Assembly: GCA_900757465.1 (NCBI GenBank)
Contig: CAAENY010000002.1
Coordinates: forward strand, 1-10,959
Source of the DNA: an uncultured Collinsella sp.
GTDB lineage: Bacteria; Actinomycetota; Coriobacteriia; Coriobacteriales; Coriobacteriaceae
Length of the DNA: 10,959 nt
Direction: 5' to 3'
Made by a program: the position numbers and the translations under genes. The notes beneath the pieces were generated by a model. It did no database searches and had not been told where the DNA came from. It saw nothing but the letters and a program-made list of their open reading frames with translations. This document shows, piece after piece, positions 1-6,819 of this stretch; within the stretch, counting starts at the first letter, position 1, and each line of letters opens with the position of its first letter.

Positions 1-739
1 CGCGCTCGGCATAGTCGCGGGTGTTGATACCGGCGCCGACCATGTAGCGCTTGTCGTTATCGAGCAGCTCGTTGGGGTTGGTCTTGTGGCTGTCGTAGTC
101 CTTGCGGAAGACGATGCCCATGAGGTGATCGTTGTCGTCGACGATCGGCAGGGCGTTAAGCTTGTTGTCCCAGATGACGTCGTTGGCAACCTTGAGGCTG
201 ATGTTCTTGTCGCCCACGATGAGCTGCTCACGCGGGGTCATGAACTCGGAGACCTTCGTCTGGTGGTCATCGCGACTGGGGCGATAGTCACGGCTGGTGA
301 CGATACCCAGGAGCTTGCCCTTGGGGGTGCCGTCGTCGGTAACCGGCATAGTGGAGTGACCGGTCTTCTCCTTGAGCTCGATGACCTGCTCCATGGTCAT
401 GTCGGGGGTCAGCGTGGAATCGGACTGAACGAAGCCGGCCTTGTGATCCTTGACGGCCTTAACCATAGCGGCCTCGGACTCGGCGCTCTGGGAACCGTAA
501 ATGAAGGACAGGCCACCCTCGGTAGCGAGCGCGACACCCATGTCGACGCCCGAGACGGACTGCATGATGGCGGAAACCATGGGGATGTTCAGGGTGATTG
601 CCGGCTTCTCACCGCGCTTAAAGCGGGTCAGCGGCGTCTTAAGAGAGACGTTGTTGGGGATGCACTGCGAGGACGAGTAACCAGGGACCAGCAGATACTC
701 CGAAAACGTGTGGGACTCACCGGGAAAGAACGTAGCCAT
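1..739 (-). CDS. guaB: IMP dehydrogenase, N-terminal part (cut by window edge), Tritrichomonas-like type
   Basis: IMP dehydrogenase converts IMP to XMP with NAD+, the committed step of guanine nucleotide synthesis in the cytosol. About 246 residues are visible, starting MATFFPGESHTFSEYLLVPG. After the N-terminal strand of the barrel (IPMVSAIMQSVSG, then EGGLSFIYGSQSAES) come two CBS-like repeats at roughly residues 95-215, including VTDDGTP, VTSRDYRP, LNALPIVDD and FRKDYD. The chain then re-enters the barrel at KRYMVGAGINTRD. The catalytic cysteine loop lies beyond the window. The wording of these blocks is much closer, from memory, to the Tritrichomonas foetus enzyme than to E. coli or Bacillus GuaB, which read VSAAMDTVTE and GFIHKNMS at the same places. 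The ATG at 739 is preceded by AAAGGAG at good spacing. It is transcribed away from the small winged-helix gene. Family assignment is firm; the subtype comparison is from memory. Confidence 0.95.
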   Translation of the reverse strand, partial: MATFFPGESHTFSEYLLVPGYSSSQCIPNNVSLKTPLTRFKRGEKPAITLNIPMVSAIMQSVSGVDMGVALATEGGLSFIYGSQSAESEAAMVKAVKDHKAGFVQSDSTLTPDMTMEQVIELKEKTGHSTMPVTDDGTPKGKLLGIVTSRDYRPSRDDHQTKVSEFMTPREQLIVGDKNISLKVANDVIWDNKLNALPIVDDNDHLMGIVFRKDYDSHKTNPNELLDNDKRYMVGAGINTRDYAER

Positions 740-932
740 GTTTCTCCTTTTTCCATGCGACCGGTCGGCTGCAGGCCTCGTAGGACCCAGCCCAACCTTG
801 GGCGCCCAATACTGGGGAAGTATCTTAACGCACTTTGACTGCTACAATGCATGATTTAAGAAGAGCACATGAGGGTTTGACGCAGGCTTTGCGTTTGCCC
901 AGCAAACACTTTAGCGGGGAGACGTGGAGCAC
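740..932. promoter_or_regulatory. Divergent promoter region between guaB and the winged-helix gene
   Basis: This spacer must hold both promoters. For guaB (minus) a candidate -10 GATACT lies at 819-824 and a weak -35 TTGTAG at 842-847, separated by 17 bp. For the plus-strand gene an extended -10, TGCTACAAT, lies at 840-848, so the two candidates overlap. In the guaB leader, GCCCAA/TTGGGC at 790-803 forms a 6-bp inverted repeat around CC. Close to the plus-strand gene, GTTTGC-CCA-GCAAAC at 893-907 is a perfect 6-bp inverted repeat that could be an operator or a small hairpin. All promoter calls are by eye against the sigma-70 consensus and are tentative. Confidence 0.35.
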
Positions 933-1280
933 ATGGAGTACAAGACGACGGCAAAGCTGGTCATTCAAGCGTGCGACAAGGATCTGCCGGGCGTGTTCGG
1001 CCACGGCTGCGTCTTGCTGCTGCAAGGCATCGCCCGCGAGCACTCGCTCAACCGTGCCGCCAAGAGCATGAGCATGGCATATTCCAAGGCCTGGCGCATC
1101 GTAAACGAGGCCGAAGGTCAGCTGGGCTGCAAGCTCATCGAGCGCGACGGCGCCCGCGGATCCACCCTCACCCCCGCCGGCGAGCGAGCCATAACGGTCT
1201 ACGAGGAGCTGCAGGCAGAAATCAACGAAGTCATAGCCTCCAAAGCCAGCGACCTCATCGCAAGCATCAACGCAGGATAG
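933..1280 (+). CDS. Small winged-helix DNA-binding protein, ModE/LysR-type N-terminal domain
   Basis: The protein has 115 residues and consists almost entirely of one winged helix-turn-helix domain of the type found at the N-terminus of LysR and of the molybdate regulator ModE. Residues 25-55 carry the helix-turn-helix (LLQGIAREHSLNRAAKSMSM, then AYSKAWRIV). Residues 57-85 carry the helix and wing (EAEGQLGCKLIERDG, then STLTPAGER), ending in a helical tail of about 30 residues that could dimerise. There is no effector-binding domain: ModE has a C-terminal MOP domain, absent here. It therefore resembles the stand-alone ModE-like regulators sometimes annotated as LysR family. ATG 933 is preferred because GGGGAG at 916-921 lies 11 nt upstream; an in-frame GTG at 924 would lie only 2 nt from it. 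The ligand and target are unknown. No molybdate genes are visible nearby. Confidence 0.8.
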   Translation: MEYKTTAKLVIQACDKDLPGVFGHGCVLLLQGIAREHSLNRAAKSMSMAYSKAWRIVNEAEGQLGCKLIERDGARGSTLTPAGERAITVYEELQAEINEVIASKASDLIASINAG

Positions 1281-1335
1281 TCCTTTTGGGACTGAATTGT
1301 TGTCCGGCGCGCCCTCGGATTGAGGCTTGAGCCAC

Positions 1336-1483
1336 AAAATGGGCCCATCTACTACGTTTAGCTGAATACCCTCGACCATACCGGACGTTATGAAAATAAA
1401 ACCGCTGGTAGACAGCTTGGAAATTTTCGAAATAAGCGGGTATGGCGACCCCTATGCATTAAACGTAGTAAATAGGCCGTTTT
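1336..1483. repeat. Imperfect inverted-repeat element of about 150 bp
   Basis: The left arm (1336-1382) and right arm (1438-1483) are imperfect reverse complements over about 46 bp. The core TACTACGTTTA at 1350-1360 matches TAAACGTAGTA at 1460-1470 perfectly (11 bp). Further matching blocks are AAAA and GGCC on the outside and CCATACC against GGTATGG on the inside. The central part holds nested complementarity: GAAAAT 1392-1397 with ATTTTC 1423-1428, and GCTG 1404-1407 with CAGC 1413-1416. The element fills the space between two convergent genes and contains no plausible gene. It looks like a MITE-like or REP-like palindromic unit, or an unusually large bidirectional terminator. The remaining bases of 1281-1505 show nothing else. 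Confidence 0.7.
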
Positions 1484-1505
1484 CGTGACACACACCCCCG
1501 ATTAG

Positions 1506-2498
1506 TTACTTGCGAAGGGCGTTATCGAGGGTGGCAGCCACCTGCAGGGGGTCGTCGGTACCGGCGAAGAGGCGGATGGTGCTCCCCTGCCTGCCGCGTG
1601 GGACCGAAAGACGCGTCGCTGCGCCGCCGGCAGGCGATGTGCGAAACACCCCCGGCAAAGCGTCGAACAGCTCGCCCGCGCTACGCTCGATAAGGTCAAA
1701 TTCAACTGCCGGACCAAAGCCGTGCTCGAGGATTCCCGTTGCAACCGCATGGTCGGGATGCGAGCTCAGCCCGGGATAGCGCACGTTGCGTACCATCTCG
1801 TTAGCCGCCAGATACTCGGCCAGCGCACGGGCGCGGTCGAAATGCGCCTGCATGCGGGCGTTAAGCGAGGAAAGCCCGCGCCCAAGCACGTCGGTCTCCT
1901 CGGCAGAAAGGTCGAGTGCCAAAACACCGCAGTCCGCAAACAGCGCATGCGCGCACTCGGAAGCGGCATCCACACGATGGCGCTTGAGCTGCGAGCGCGC
2001 GACCGATACGGCAACGAGCTTGCGAGGAGCCTTACCGGCGCACACACGGTCGAGTGCCTCAAGCGACAGGACGGCACCCAAACGCAGCGGATCGCACCCA
2101 AAGAGTCCAGCCACGGTGTTGTCCACCACCAGCAGCGCATGGGCCTCACGCGCCGCCCGACCCAGCGCACGTAGATCGGGCACACGCAGGCCAAAGCCAC
2201 CGATTGAGTTCACAAACCACCACAGGTGCGAGCCCGCAGCGTCAAACGAAACACCAAAGCCCTCGGACGCGGCGGCAAACGCTGCAGCCGACGGCTCCTC
2301 CACCATAGCCACGTCACAGCCATCAAAGCCGCGCGCAAACGCTTCGGTAAAGTCATCCGCAAAGACCACCAGGCGGTCACCAGGACGCACAATACCCAGC
2401 AGCGAAAGCGCTGCCGGCACGTGCCGGGCAGCAAAAAGATGCACCTCACGCGCGCCGGTCCTCAAAGCCCAGGCCTCTTCTAGCTGCTGCACGCCCAT
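1506..2498 (-). CDS. Divergent Cys/Met-metabolism PLP-fold protein, probably lacking the catalytic lysine
   Basis: The 330-residue protein has the fold signature of the cystathionine gamma-synthase/lyase family, whose members use PLP to act on sulfur amino acids. Landmarks are LLVVDNTVAGLF (D126, the usual contact to the PLP ring nitrogen), the C-terminal domain motif SLNARMQAHFDRARALAEYL, NVRYPGLSSHPDH and a final TIRLFAGTDD block. It is shorter than the usual 380-400 residues and lacks the family N-terminus. The motif SxTK that carries the Schiff-base lysine is replaced by SLEALDR, with Arg-151 or a neighbour at that place. Nearby lysines are K156 and K160 but neither fits the motif. The usual ETPSNP block reads VNSIGGF. 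The ATG at 2498 (MGVQQLEEAW) follows AAGGGA at suitable spacing; a longer start at 2558 would cross a terminator. It may be non-catalytic or have a new function. Confidence 0.75.
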   Translation of the reverse strand: MGVQQLEEAWALRTGAREVHLFAARHVPAALSLLGIVRPGDRLVVFADDFTEAFARGFDGCDVAMVEEPSAAAFAAASEGFGVSFDAAGSHLWWFVNSIGGFGLRVPDLRALGRAAREAHALLVVDNTVAGLFGCDPLRLGAVLSLEALDRVCAGKAPRKLVAVSVARSQLKRHRVDAASECAHALFADCGVLALDLSAEETDVLGRGLSSLNARMQAHFDRARALAEYLAANEMVRNVRYPGLSSHPDHAVATGILEHGFGPAVEFDLIERSAGELFDALPGVFRTSPAGGAATRLSVPRGRQGSTIRLFAGTDDPLQVAATLDNALRK

Positions 2499-2515
2499 AC
2501 GGCACCGTCCCTTCA

Positions 2516-2555
2516 AAACAAAAACCCACGATGCGGGTGTTCCCCGCATCGTGGG
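2516..2555 (-). terminator. Strong rho-independent terminator after the sucrose hydrolase gene
   Basis: CCCACGATGCGGG (2525-2537) and CCCGCATCGTGGG (2543-2555) form a perfect 13-bp stem around a 5-nt loop. In the minus-strand transcript the stem is followed directly by TTTTTGTTTTG, a textbook U-tract. It lies 38 nt after the stop codon of the sucrose hydrolase and its U-tract ends about 17 nt before the ATG of the PLP-fold gene, leaving no room for an ordinary promoter between them. Confidence 0.93.
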
Positions 2556-2565
2556 CAACGGCTGC

Positions 2566-2571
2566 AGTATA
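2566..2571 (-). promoter_or_regulatory. Possible -10 box before the terminator, for the PLP-fold gene
   Basis: In the short gap between the hydrolase stop and the terminator the minus strand reads TATACT, five of six matches to the -10 consensus. No good -35 is seen at 16-18 bp. If used, transcription would start near 2559 and run straight into the hairpin, so this could be chance or part of an attenuated promoter. Confidence 0.2.
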
Positions 2572-2593
2572 GCGCCGATAGACGACCAATCGC

Positions 2594-4132
2594 CTAGATG
2601 TTGAGCGTGTGATAGGTCACGTTCGCGCCCGGAGCGTCAACGGTAACGCCATAGGCCTCGGGATAGATGCGCGTCGAGAACACGAGCGCGCCATCGTTCA
2701 CAAACACCTCGACCGACGAAACATCGCCAACAATGCGCACGTTACGAACCTCGTCGACGGGCTCCCAACGCACGGTGCGACCGCAGCCGGCAGAAGCGCG
2801 ACTCTCATCGGTAAATTGCATCTCAAAGCGCGCGGGCAGCTCGCCCTCAGTGGGCACAAACGCCAGCTTCAGCTCGCCATCAACGGTCGCGGTAAACGCG
2901 CCGTCGACACCGTCGACAACAACGTCAAAGCAGGTATCGTCGGCAACCTCCAACGAGCCCTCCCCCACACGCACCGAAGCATAACGGCGCTCGATCTCGC
3001 GCGCCGGCTGCTGCAGCACCACGCCGCCGTCACCGGCTGTAAGCTCACGCGGCACCGTCATGCAGTGCTGCCAGCCCGCCACCAACGTCGGCGCGTTGCC
3101 ATAGGTCGGCTCGTCGGGCATGCCCATCCAGCCAATCAGAATGTGGCGACCGTCCTCGGCCGTGAACTCCTGCGGCGCATAGAAGTCAAAACCGGCGTCC
3201 CACAGGCGGAACTCGCCCAGCTCATAAGCGTCCTTGCCACCCGTAATGTCGCCCGATACAGGCATGTAGCCAGCGGCATACACATTGCCGCGATCCCAAC
3301 GACCGCCCTCAAGGCCCTGAGGCGAGAACGACAAAAATGCAGCGGTATCGCCATTCGCATCGAGCTCAATATAGCCAGGGCATTCCCACATAAAGCCAAA
3401 ACGCTCGGGCGTAGACACACGGCTCTCGAGCTCCCAGCTCAGCATATCGGCCGAGCCATACACCAGGATCTCGCCCACATCGCGCCCGGCACCCTCACCG
3501 TGCATGGCGCAAAATCGACTATCGACATGCGGACCATCCACGCGACGACGCGCGCCCAGCACCATGTGATAACGCCCGTCCGAGTCACGCCACACCTTGG
3601 GGTCGCGCACGTGACAGGTCAAATCCTCGGGATAATCCTCGGAAGCCAGCACCACACGCTTTTGGCTGAACTCCCGACCGGCAAGGCCATCAACGCTCTC
3701 GACATAAACAGTATCGGCTCGTCGACCGGTATTGACGTAGTCGTACGTACCGTCCGCATCGGAAAGCTTAACGTTCCCCGTATAAAGTACGCGAATGCGG
3801 CCGTCCTCGGCAAGCGCGGAGCCCGAATACACACCGTGGCAATCGAACGGCTCATCGGGCAGCAGCGGGGCGCCAACGTAGTCCCACGTCATAAGATCGC
3901 GACTCGTCGCATGACCCCAGGCCTTAACGCCACCCTCGACATCAAACGGCGCATATTGAAAATAAGCGTGAAATACGCCGCCCGCCTGGCAAAGACCGTT
4001 GGGGTCGTTGAGCCAGCCCGCCGGCGGCATAATATGAAAGCGCTGGCCATACGCGCCATGACCGCACTCAGAGGCGGCAGCGTCAACAGCGGCAACCAGC
4101 TTTGCAAGGTCGCGACCAAGTGCATTAGACAT
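2594..4132 (-). CDS. scrB: Sucrose-6-phosphate hydrolase, GH32 family
   Basis: This enzyme hydrolyses sucrose 6-phosphate, the product of PTS uptake, to glucose 6-phosphate and fructose in the cytosol. The 512-residue protein has no signal peptide and carries the three GH32 signatures: WLNDPNG (40-46, nucleophile Asp-43), RDP (176-178, transition-state Asp-177) and ECP (250-252, acid/base Glu-250). The C-terminal beta-sandwich ends in a block containing SSVEVFVNDG. Length is close to the family's usual 470-500 residues; a segment at about 195-219 (RRRVDGPHVDSRFCAMHGEG and following) between the RDP and ECP motifs looks longer than in typical ScrB. The ATG at 4132 has AGGA 7 nt upstream. It follows the sucrose PTS gene by about 106 nt and is probably cotranscribed with it. 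The sucrose assignment rests on that neighbour; the GH32 family itself also covers fructan substrates. Confidence 0.93.
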   Translation of the reverse strand: MSNALGRDLAKLVAAVDAAASECGHGAYGQRFHIMPPAGWLNDPNGLCQAGGVFHAYFQYAPFDVEGGVKAWGHATSRDLMTWDYVGAPLLPDEPFDCHGVYSGSALAEDGRIRVLYTGNVKLSDADGTYDYVNTGRRADTVYVESVDGLAGREFSQKRVVLASEDYPEDLTCHVRDPKVWRDSDGRYHMVLGARRRVDGPHVDSRFCAMHGEGAGRDVGEILVYGSADMLSWELESRVSTPERFGFMWECPGYIELDANGDTAAFLSFSPQGLEGGRWDRGNVYAAGYMPVSGDITGGKDAYELGEFRLWDAGFDFYAPQEFTAEDGRHILIGWMGMPDEPTYGNAPTLVAGWQHCMTVPRELTAGDGGVVLQQPAREIERRYASVRVGEGSLEVADDTCFDVVVDGVDGAFTATVDGELKLAFVPTEGELPARFEMQFTDESRASAGCGRTVRWEPVDEVRNVRIVGDVSSVEVFVNDGALVFSTRIYPEAYGVTVDAPGANVTYHTLNI

Positions 4133-4194
4133 ATCAAAGTCCTAACGGATCGAAAGTAACAAGGCGCCAGAGATCGACACCAGATACGGGAAAC

Positions 4195-4219
4195 GCCCGC
4201 GAGCATACAACCCGCGGGC
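4195..4219 (-). other. Hairpin between the sucrose PTS and hydrolase genes
   Basis: GCCCGCG (4195-4201) and CGCGGGC (4213-4219) form a perfect 7-bp stem with an 11-nt loop, about 20 nt after the PTS stop codon. Only a short T run follows on the minus strand, so it is a poor terminator. It may serve as an mRNA stability or processing element that sets the ratio of transporter to hydrolase. Confidence 0.4.
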
Positions 4220-4238
4220 ACCCCTCAATCAAAAGCTC

Positions 4239-5639
4239 TTAGGCCTGCTCGGAAGCCTTGGGCTCGTCCTTGTACAGGACAAACGAGACGCCAAAGGAAA
4301 CCAGCGCGGCGACCGCAAACATGATCGCGTACTGCACGGGCTGGGCCAGGCACAGCAGGATACCGAAGATACCCGTAACGCCCGTACCGGAAGCGGCAAG
4401 CGAGGTGAGCGCGCAGACCAGGGCGCCGCAACCGCCACCGATGCAGCCGGCGATGAAGGGCTTAAAGAAGCGCAGGTTCACACCGAAGATGGCAGGCTCG
4501 GTAATACCCATGAAGGCGGACAGAGCCGAAGGAAGCGCCAGGCCCTTAATCTTGGCATCGCGAGTCTTAAAGGCAACGGCGAGTGCGGCGCCACCCTGGG
4601 CGATGTTGGCGGCACTGGCGATGGGCAGCCAATAGGTCACGCCGTACTGGGCGAGCTGGCCCAGGTCGATGGCGGTGTACATCTGGTGGATACCGGTAAC
4701 GACCGTGGGGGCATAGAACAGGCCGACGATAAAGGAACCGATGCCGAAGGGCAGGGTCAGCAGGGCCTGGATCAGACCGAGGATGGCGTTTTCGGCCCAC
4801 ACGAAGATGGGGCCGACGGCAACGAGCGTCACGAGCACGGTCACGAACACCGAGACGAGCGGGGTCACAAAGAGGTCGAACATCTCGGGAACGATCTTGT
4901 GCGGGCGCTTCTCGAGGAAGGCCAGAATGGCGCAGGCGATAACGATGGGGATCACGTGGCCCTGATAGCCGACCCACTCAAAGCTGTACACGCCGGGAAT
5001 AACGGTGACCATGGTCTGCACGCCCTCGGAGGCAACCGTGTAGGCGCTCTGCAGCGAGGAGTTGATGAACGCACCGCCGACGACGGCGCCCAGATACGGG
5101 TTGGCGCCAAAGGCCTTGGCGGCGGAGTAGCCGATCAGGATCTGCAGAATGCCAAAGGACGTGCCCGAGACCAGGTCGGCGATCTTGTAGATAAAGTTAT
5201 TGGTGTCGAGCGCGATAAAGCCGTTAGAGGCCATAAAGTTGAGGGCGCTCATAATGCCCAGCAGCAGACCCGAAGCCACGATGGCGGGGATGATGGGGAC
5301 AAAGACGTCGCCGAGCACCTTAATGGCACGCATAAAGATGTTCTGCTGCTGCGCCGCGGCCTCCTTGACCTCGGCCTTGGTAGCAGCCCCGACGCCACTG
5401 AGCGCGATGAACTCCTCGTAGACCTTGTTGACGGTGCCGGTGCCAAAAATAATCTGCAGCTGGCCCTGGGCCTCAAAGACGCCCTTAGCGCCGTCGATAT
5501 TCTCGAGGGCTTCCTTGTCGACCTTGGCGTTGTCGGCAATCACCAGGCGCAGACGCGTGGCGCAGTGCGCGGCAGAGACGACGTTGTCGGCGCCACCGAT
5601 GTTGTCGAGCACCTCTTGGGCTGATTTGCGGTAGTCCAT
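4239..5639 (-). CDS. scrA: PTS sucrose-type transporter, EIIBC
   Basis: This membrane permease takes up sucrose and phosphorylates it to sucrose 6-phosphate. The 466-residue protein starts with an EIIB domain (about residues 1-85) carrying the phosphorylation site Cys-26 in HCATRLR. A linker (85-100) leads to a multi-spanning EIIC domain (about 105-460) with GIHQM (316-320) and GITEPAIFGV (378-387), typical of the glucose/sucrose EIIC superfamily. There is no fused EIIA, so phosphate must come from a glucose-type EIIA encoded elsewhere, as known for enteric ScrA. The ATG at 5639 (MDYRKSAQEV) follows GGAGG and AAGGGA; an upstream ATG at 5666 lies ahead of these sites and is unlikely. It precedes the GH32 hydrolase gene and follows a LacI-type repressor gene. 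Sucrose specificity is inferred from these partners; trehalose EIIBC is similar, but GH32 argues against it. Confidence 0.92.
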   Translation of the reverse strand: MDYRKSAQEVLDNIGGADNVVSAAHCATRLRLVIADNAKVDKEALENIDGAKGVFEAQGQLQIIFGTGTVNKVYEEFIALSGVGAATKAEVKEAAAQQQNIFMRAIKVLGDVFVPIIPAIVASGLLLGIMSALNFMASNGFIALDTNNFIYKIADLVSGTSFGILQILIGYSAAKAFGANPYLGAVVGGAFINSSLQSAYTVASEGVQTMVTVIPGVYSFEWVGYQGHVIPIVIACAILAFLEKRPHKIVPEMFDLFVTPLVSVFVTVLVTLVAVGPIFVWAENAILGLIQALLTLPFGIGSFIVGLFYAPTVVTGIHQMYTAIDLGQLAQYGVTYWLPIASAANIAQGGAALAVAFKTRDAKIKGLALPSALSAFMGITEPAIFGVNLRFFKPFIAGCIGGGCGALVCALTSLAASGTGVTGIFGILLCLAQPVQYAIMFAVAALVSFGVSFVLYKDEPKASEQA

Positions 5640-5695
5640 GACTTCCCTTTCCTCCAACGGGCGCATTTACACCCGACCAGCTTTGACACTTACAC

Positions 5696-5709
5696 TGTAA
5701 TCGTTTTCA
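5696..5709. promoter_or_regulatory. LacI-family operator O1 before scrA
   Basis: TGTAATCGTTTTCA is a near-palindrome of the LacI/GalR type with a central CG. It lies 2 bp downstream of the candidate scrA -10 box and would cover the transcription start. The identical 14-mer recurs 26 bp away at 5722-5735. Confidence 0.75.
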
Positions 5710-5711
5710 GT

Positions 5712-5740
5712 TTCATATGTCTGTAATCGTTTTCACAGAA
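5712..5740 (-). promoter_or_regulatory. Candidate scrA promoter
   Basis: On the minus strand a weak -35 TTCTGT (5735-5740) and a -10 TATGAA (5712-5717) are separated by 17 bp. Neither box is strong. The call is supported because the -10 lies exactly as far from operator O1 as the -10 of the repressor gene lies from its own operator. Operator O2 fills the spacer, so bound repressor would exclude RNA polymerase. Confidence 0.45.
5722..5735. promoter_or_regulatory. LacI-family operator O2 before scrA
   Basis: This is a second, identical copy of TGTAATCGTTTTCA, in the same orientation as O1, 26 bp away from start to start. It sits between the candidate -35 and -10 boxes of scrA. Two tandem sites suggest tight or cooperative repression. 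The rest of 5740-5823 shows only a weak GTTTT/AAAAC hairpin downstream of the repressor gene. Confidence 0.75.
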
Positions 5741-5823
5741 GGGTGAACGGTAGGAAATAGCCGGCGAATGGTAGTTTTACGGCAAAACCAGACGACTCAG
5801 AGACAGGCAGACGTGCCCAAAAC

Positions 5824-6804
5824 CTAGACATTCATAAGCTGATGGCCGAGCTTGAGCGTCTTGAGACCGCGCTCCCCCTCCTCGCCGTCGAGCGTGTTGA
5901 GCAACATATTGGTCGCCTCGACGCCACTGGTCAGGTAACCATAATGCACGGTGGGAATGCCTCCCGTCAGCGCGCGCAAAAACGCGTTGTCGCCAAAACC
6001 GCTCACGCGGTGTATGCCCTCGCCCATGCCGCGAACCTCATCGATAGCACGCAGCGCGCCCGCCGCCATGGTGTCGGTCGCGCACGCGATAAACGAAACA
6101 TCGGGGTCGACGGAAAGCAGTTCACGCGCCGCACCATAGCCCGAGTCGAGCGTAAAGGACCCCTGGCGAATCAGGCTCGGATCAAGTGACACGCCCGCGG
6201 CGCGCAAGCCGGCCTCAAAACCGCGACGGCGGTCATAACCGGCGGCGCGGTCCTCCTCGGTAACTCCAATGTAGGCAATCTTGCCGTCCACGCGACCCGC
6301 AAGCGCACGGCCCAGCTCAAAGGCGGCCTCGTAATCGTCATGATAGACGCACGCCGCGCCCTCGACATTCTGGCCGATCAGCACAATGGGCACACGGCAC
6401 GACTCGATCGCCCGACGATGCTCGTCGGTGATCATGGTTGCCACCAGCACAATGCCATCGACCGGGTGGTTTTGGAATAAATCGAGGTATTCGAGCTCGC
6501 GATCGGGGGCATTGTCGGTATTGGCAAGCAGCATCTGGTAGCCACGACGACCGAGCACCTGGCCAATGCCGGCAGTAATGCGGCTCACGGATTCCGAGTT
6601 GATCTTGGGCACGATGACGCCGATGAGCTTGGTGGAACCGGTGCGCAGCGCGCGAGCCTGGCTGGACCGCACGTATCCTGTCAGCTCAATCGCCTGCTTA
6701 ATGCGCTCGGCCTTGTCCGTCGATATGTAGCCACCGTTGAGGTAGCGCGAGACGGCGGCGCTCGAAACGCCGGCCAGCTCGGCCACATCTTTCATCTTTA
6801 CCAC
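5824..6804 (-). CDS. scrR: LacI-family transcriptional repressor, probable sucrose regulator
   Basis: The 326-residue protein has a LacI-type helix-turn-helix at residues 3-25 (KMKDVAELAGVSSAAVSRYL), a hinge helix around QARALRTG (49-56), and a periplasmic-binding-protein-like sugar-binding domain from LIGVIVPK to the C-terminus. Recognisable pieces include VDGIVLVATMI, PIVLIGQNV, FIACATDTMAAGALRA and RVSGFGDNAF. The GTG at 6804 is chosen because AGGGG lies 5 nt upstream; an ATG at 6837 would put its start inside the operator and -10 region. It lies immediately upstream of the sucrose transporter gene in the same orientation, and matching operators stand before both. It therefore probably represses both the transporter-hydrolase unit and itself, released by sucrose, sucrose 6-phosphate or fructose. 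The gene name is by context, not by recognised orthology. Confidence 0.85.
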   Translation of the reverse strand: MVKMKDVAELAGVSSAAVSRYLNGGYISTDKAERIKQAIELTGYVRSSQARALRTGSTKLIGVIVPKINSESVSRITAGIGQVLGRRGYQMLLANTDNAPDRELEYLDLFQNHPVDGIVLVATMITDEHRRAIESCRVPIVLIGQNVEGAACVYHDDYEAAFELGRALAGRVDGKIAYIGVTEEDRAAGYDRRRGFEAGLRAAGVSLDPSLIRQGSFTLDSGYGAARELLSVDPDVSFIACATDTMAAGALRAIDEVRGMGEGIHRVSGFGDNAFLRALTGGIPTVHYGYLTSGVEATNMLLNTLDGEEGERGLKTLKLGHQLMNV

Positions 6805-6819
6805 GAGCACCCCTGTCGT

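Noticed and set aside
86..838. Plus-strand open frame opposite guaB
   Set aside because: Antisense shadow rich in Val, Gly and Asp; guaB on the minus strand is unmistakable and runs off the window edge.
825..1379. Minus-strand open frame opposite the winged-helix gene
   Set aside because: No domain and no upstream ribosome binding site of note; the plus-strand frame has a clear winged-helix pattern.
1786..2604. Plus-strand open frame opposite the PLP-fold gene
   Set aside because: Low-complexity Ser/Arg/Ala/Thr composition typical of an antisense frame in GC-rich DNA; no domain and no supporting ribosome binding site.
2609..4159. A 516-codon open frame on the plus strand opposite the sucrose hydrolase gene
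   Set aside because: It mirrors the GC-rich hydrolase gene on the other strand, is rich in His, Arg and Ala with no recognisable domain, and the hydrolase carries all GH32 catalytic motifs.
4686..5624. Plus-strand open frame opposite the sucrose PTS gene
   Set aside because: Gly/Asp/His-rich antisense frame; the minus strand encodes a clear EIIBC protein.
5740..5823. Possible terminator after the repressor gene (GTTTT/AAAAC hairpin)
   Set aside because: The stem is only 5 A-T-rich base pairs without a U-tract; too weak to call.
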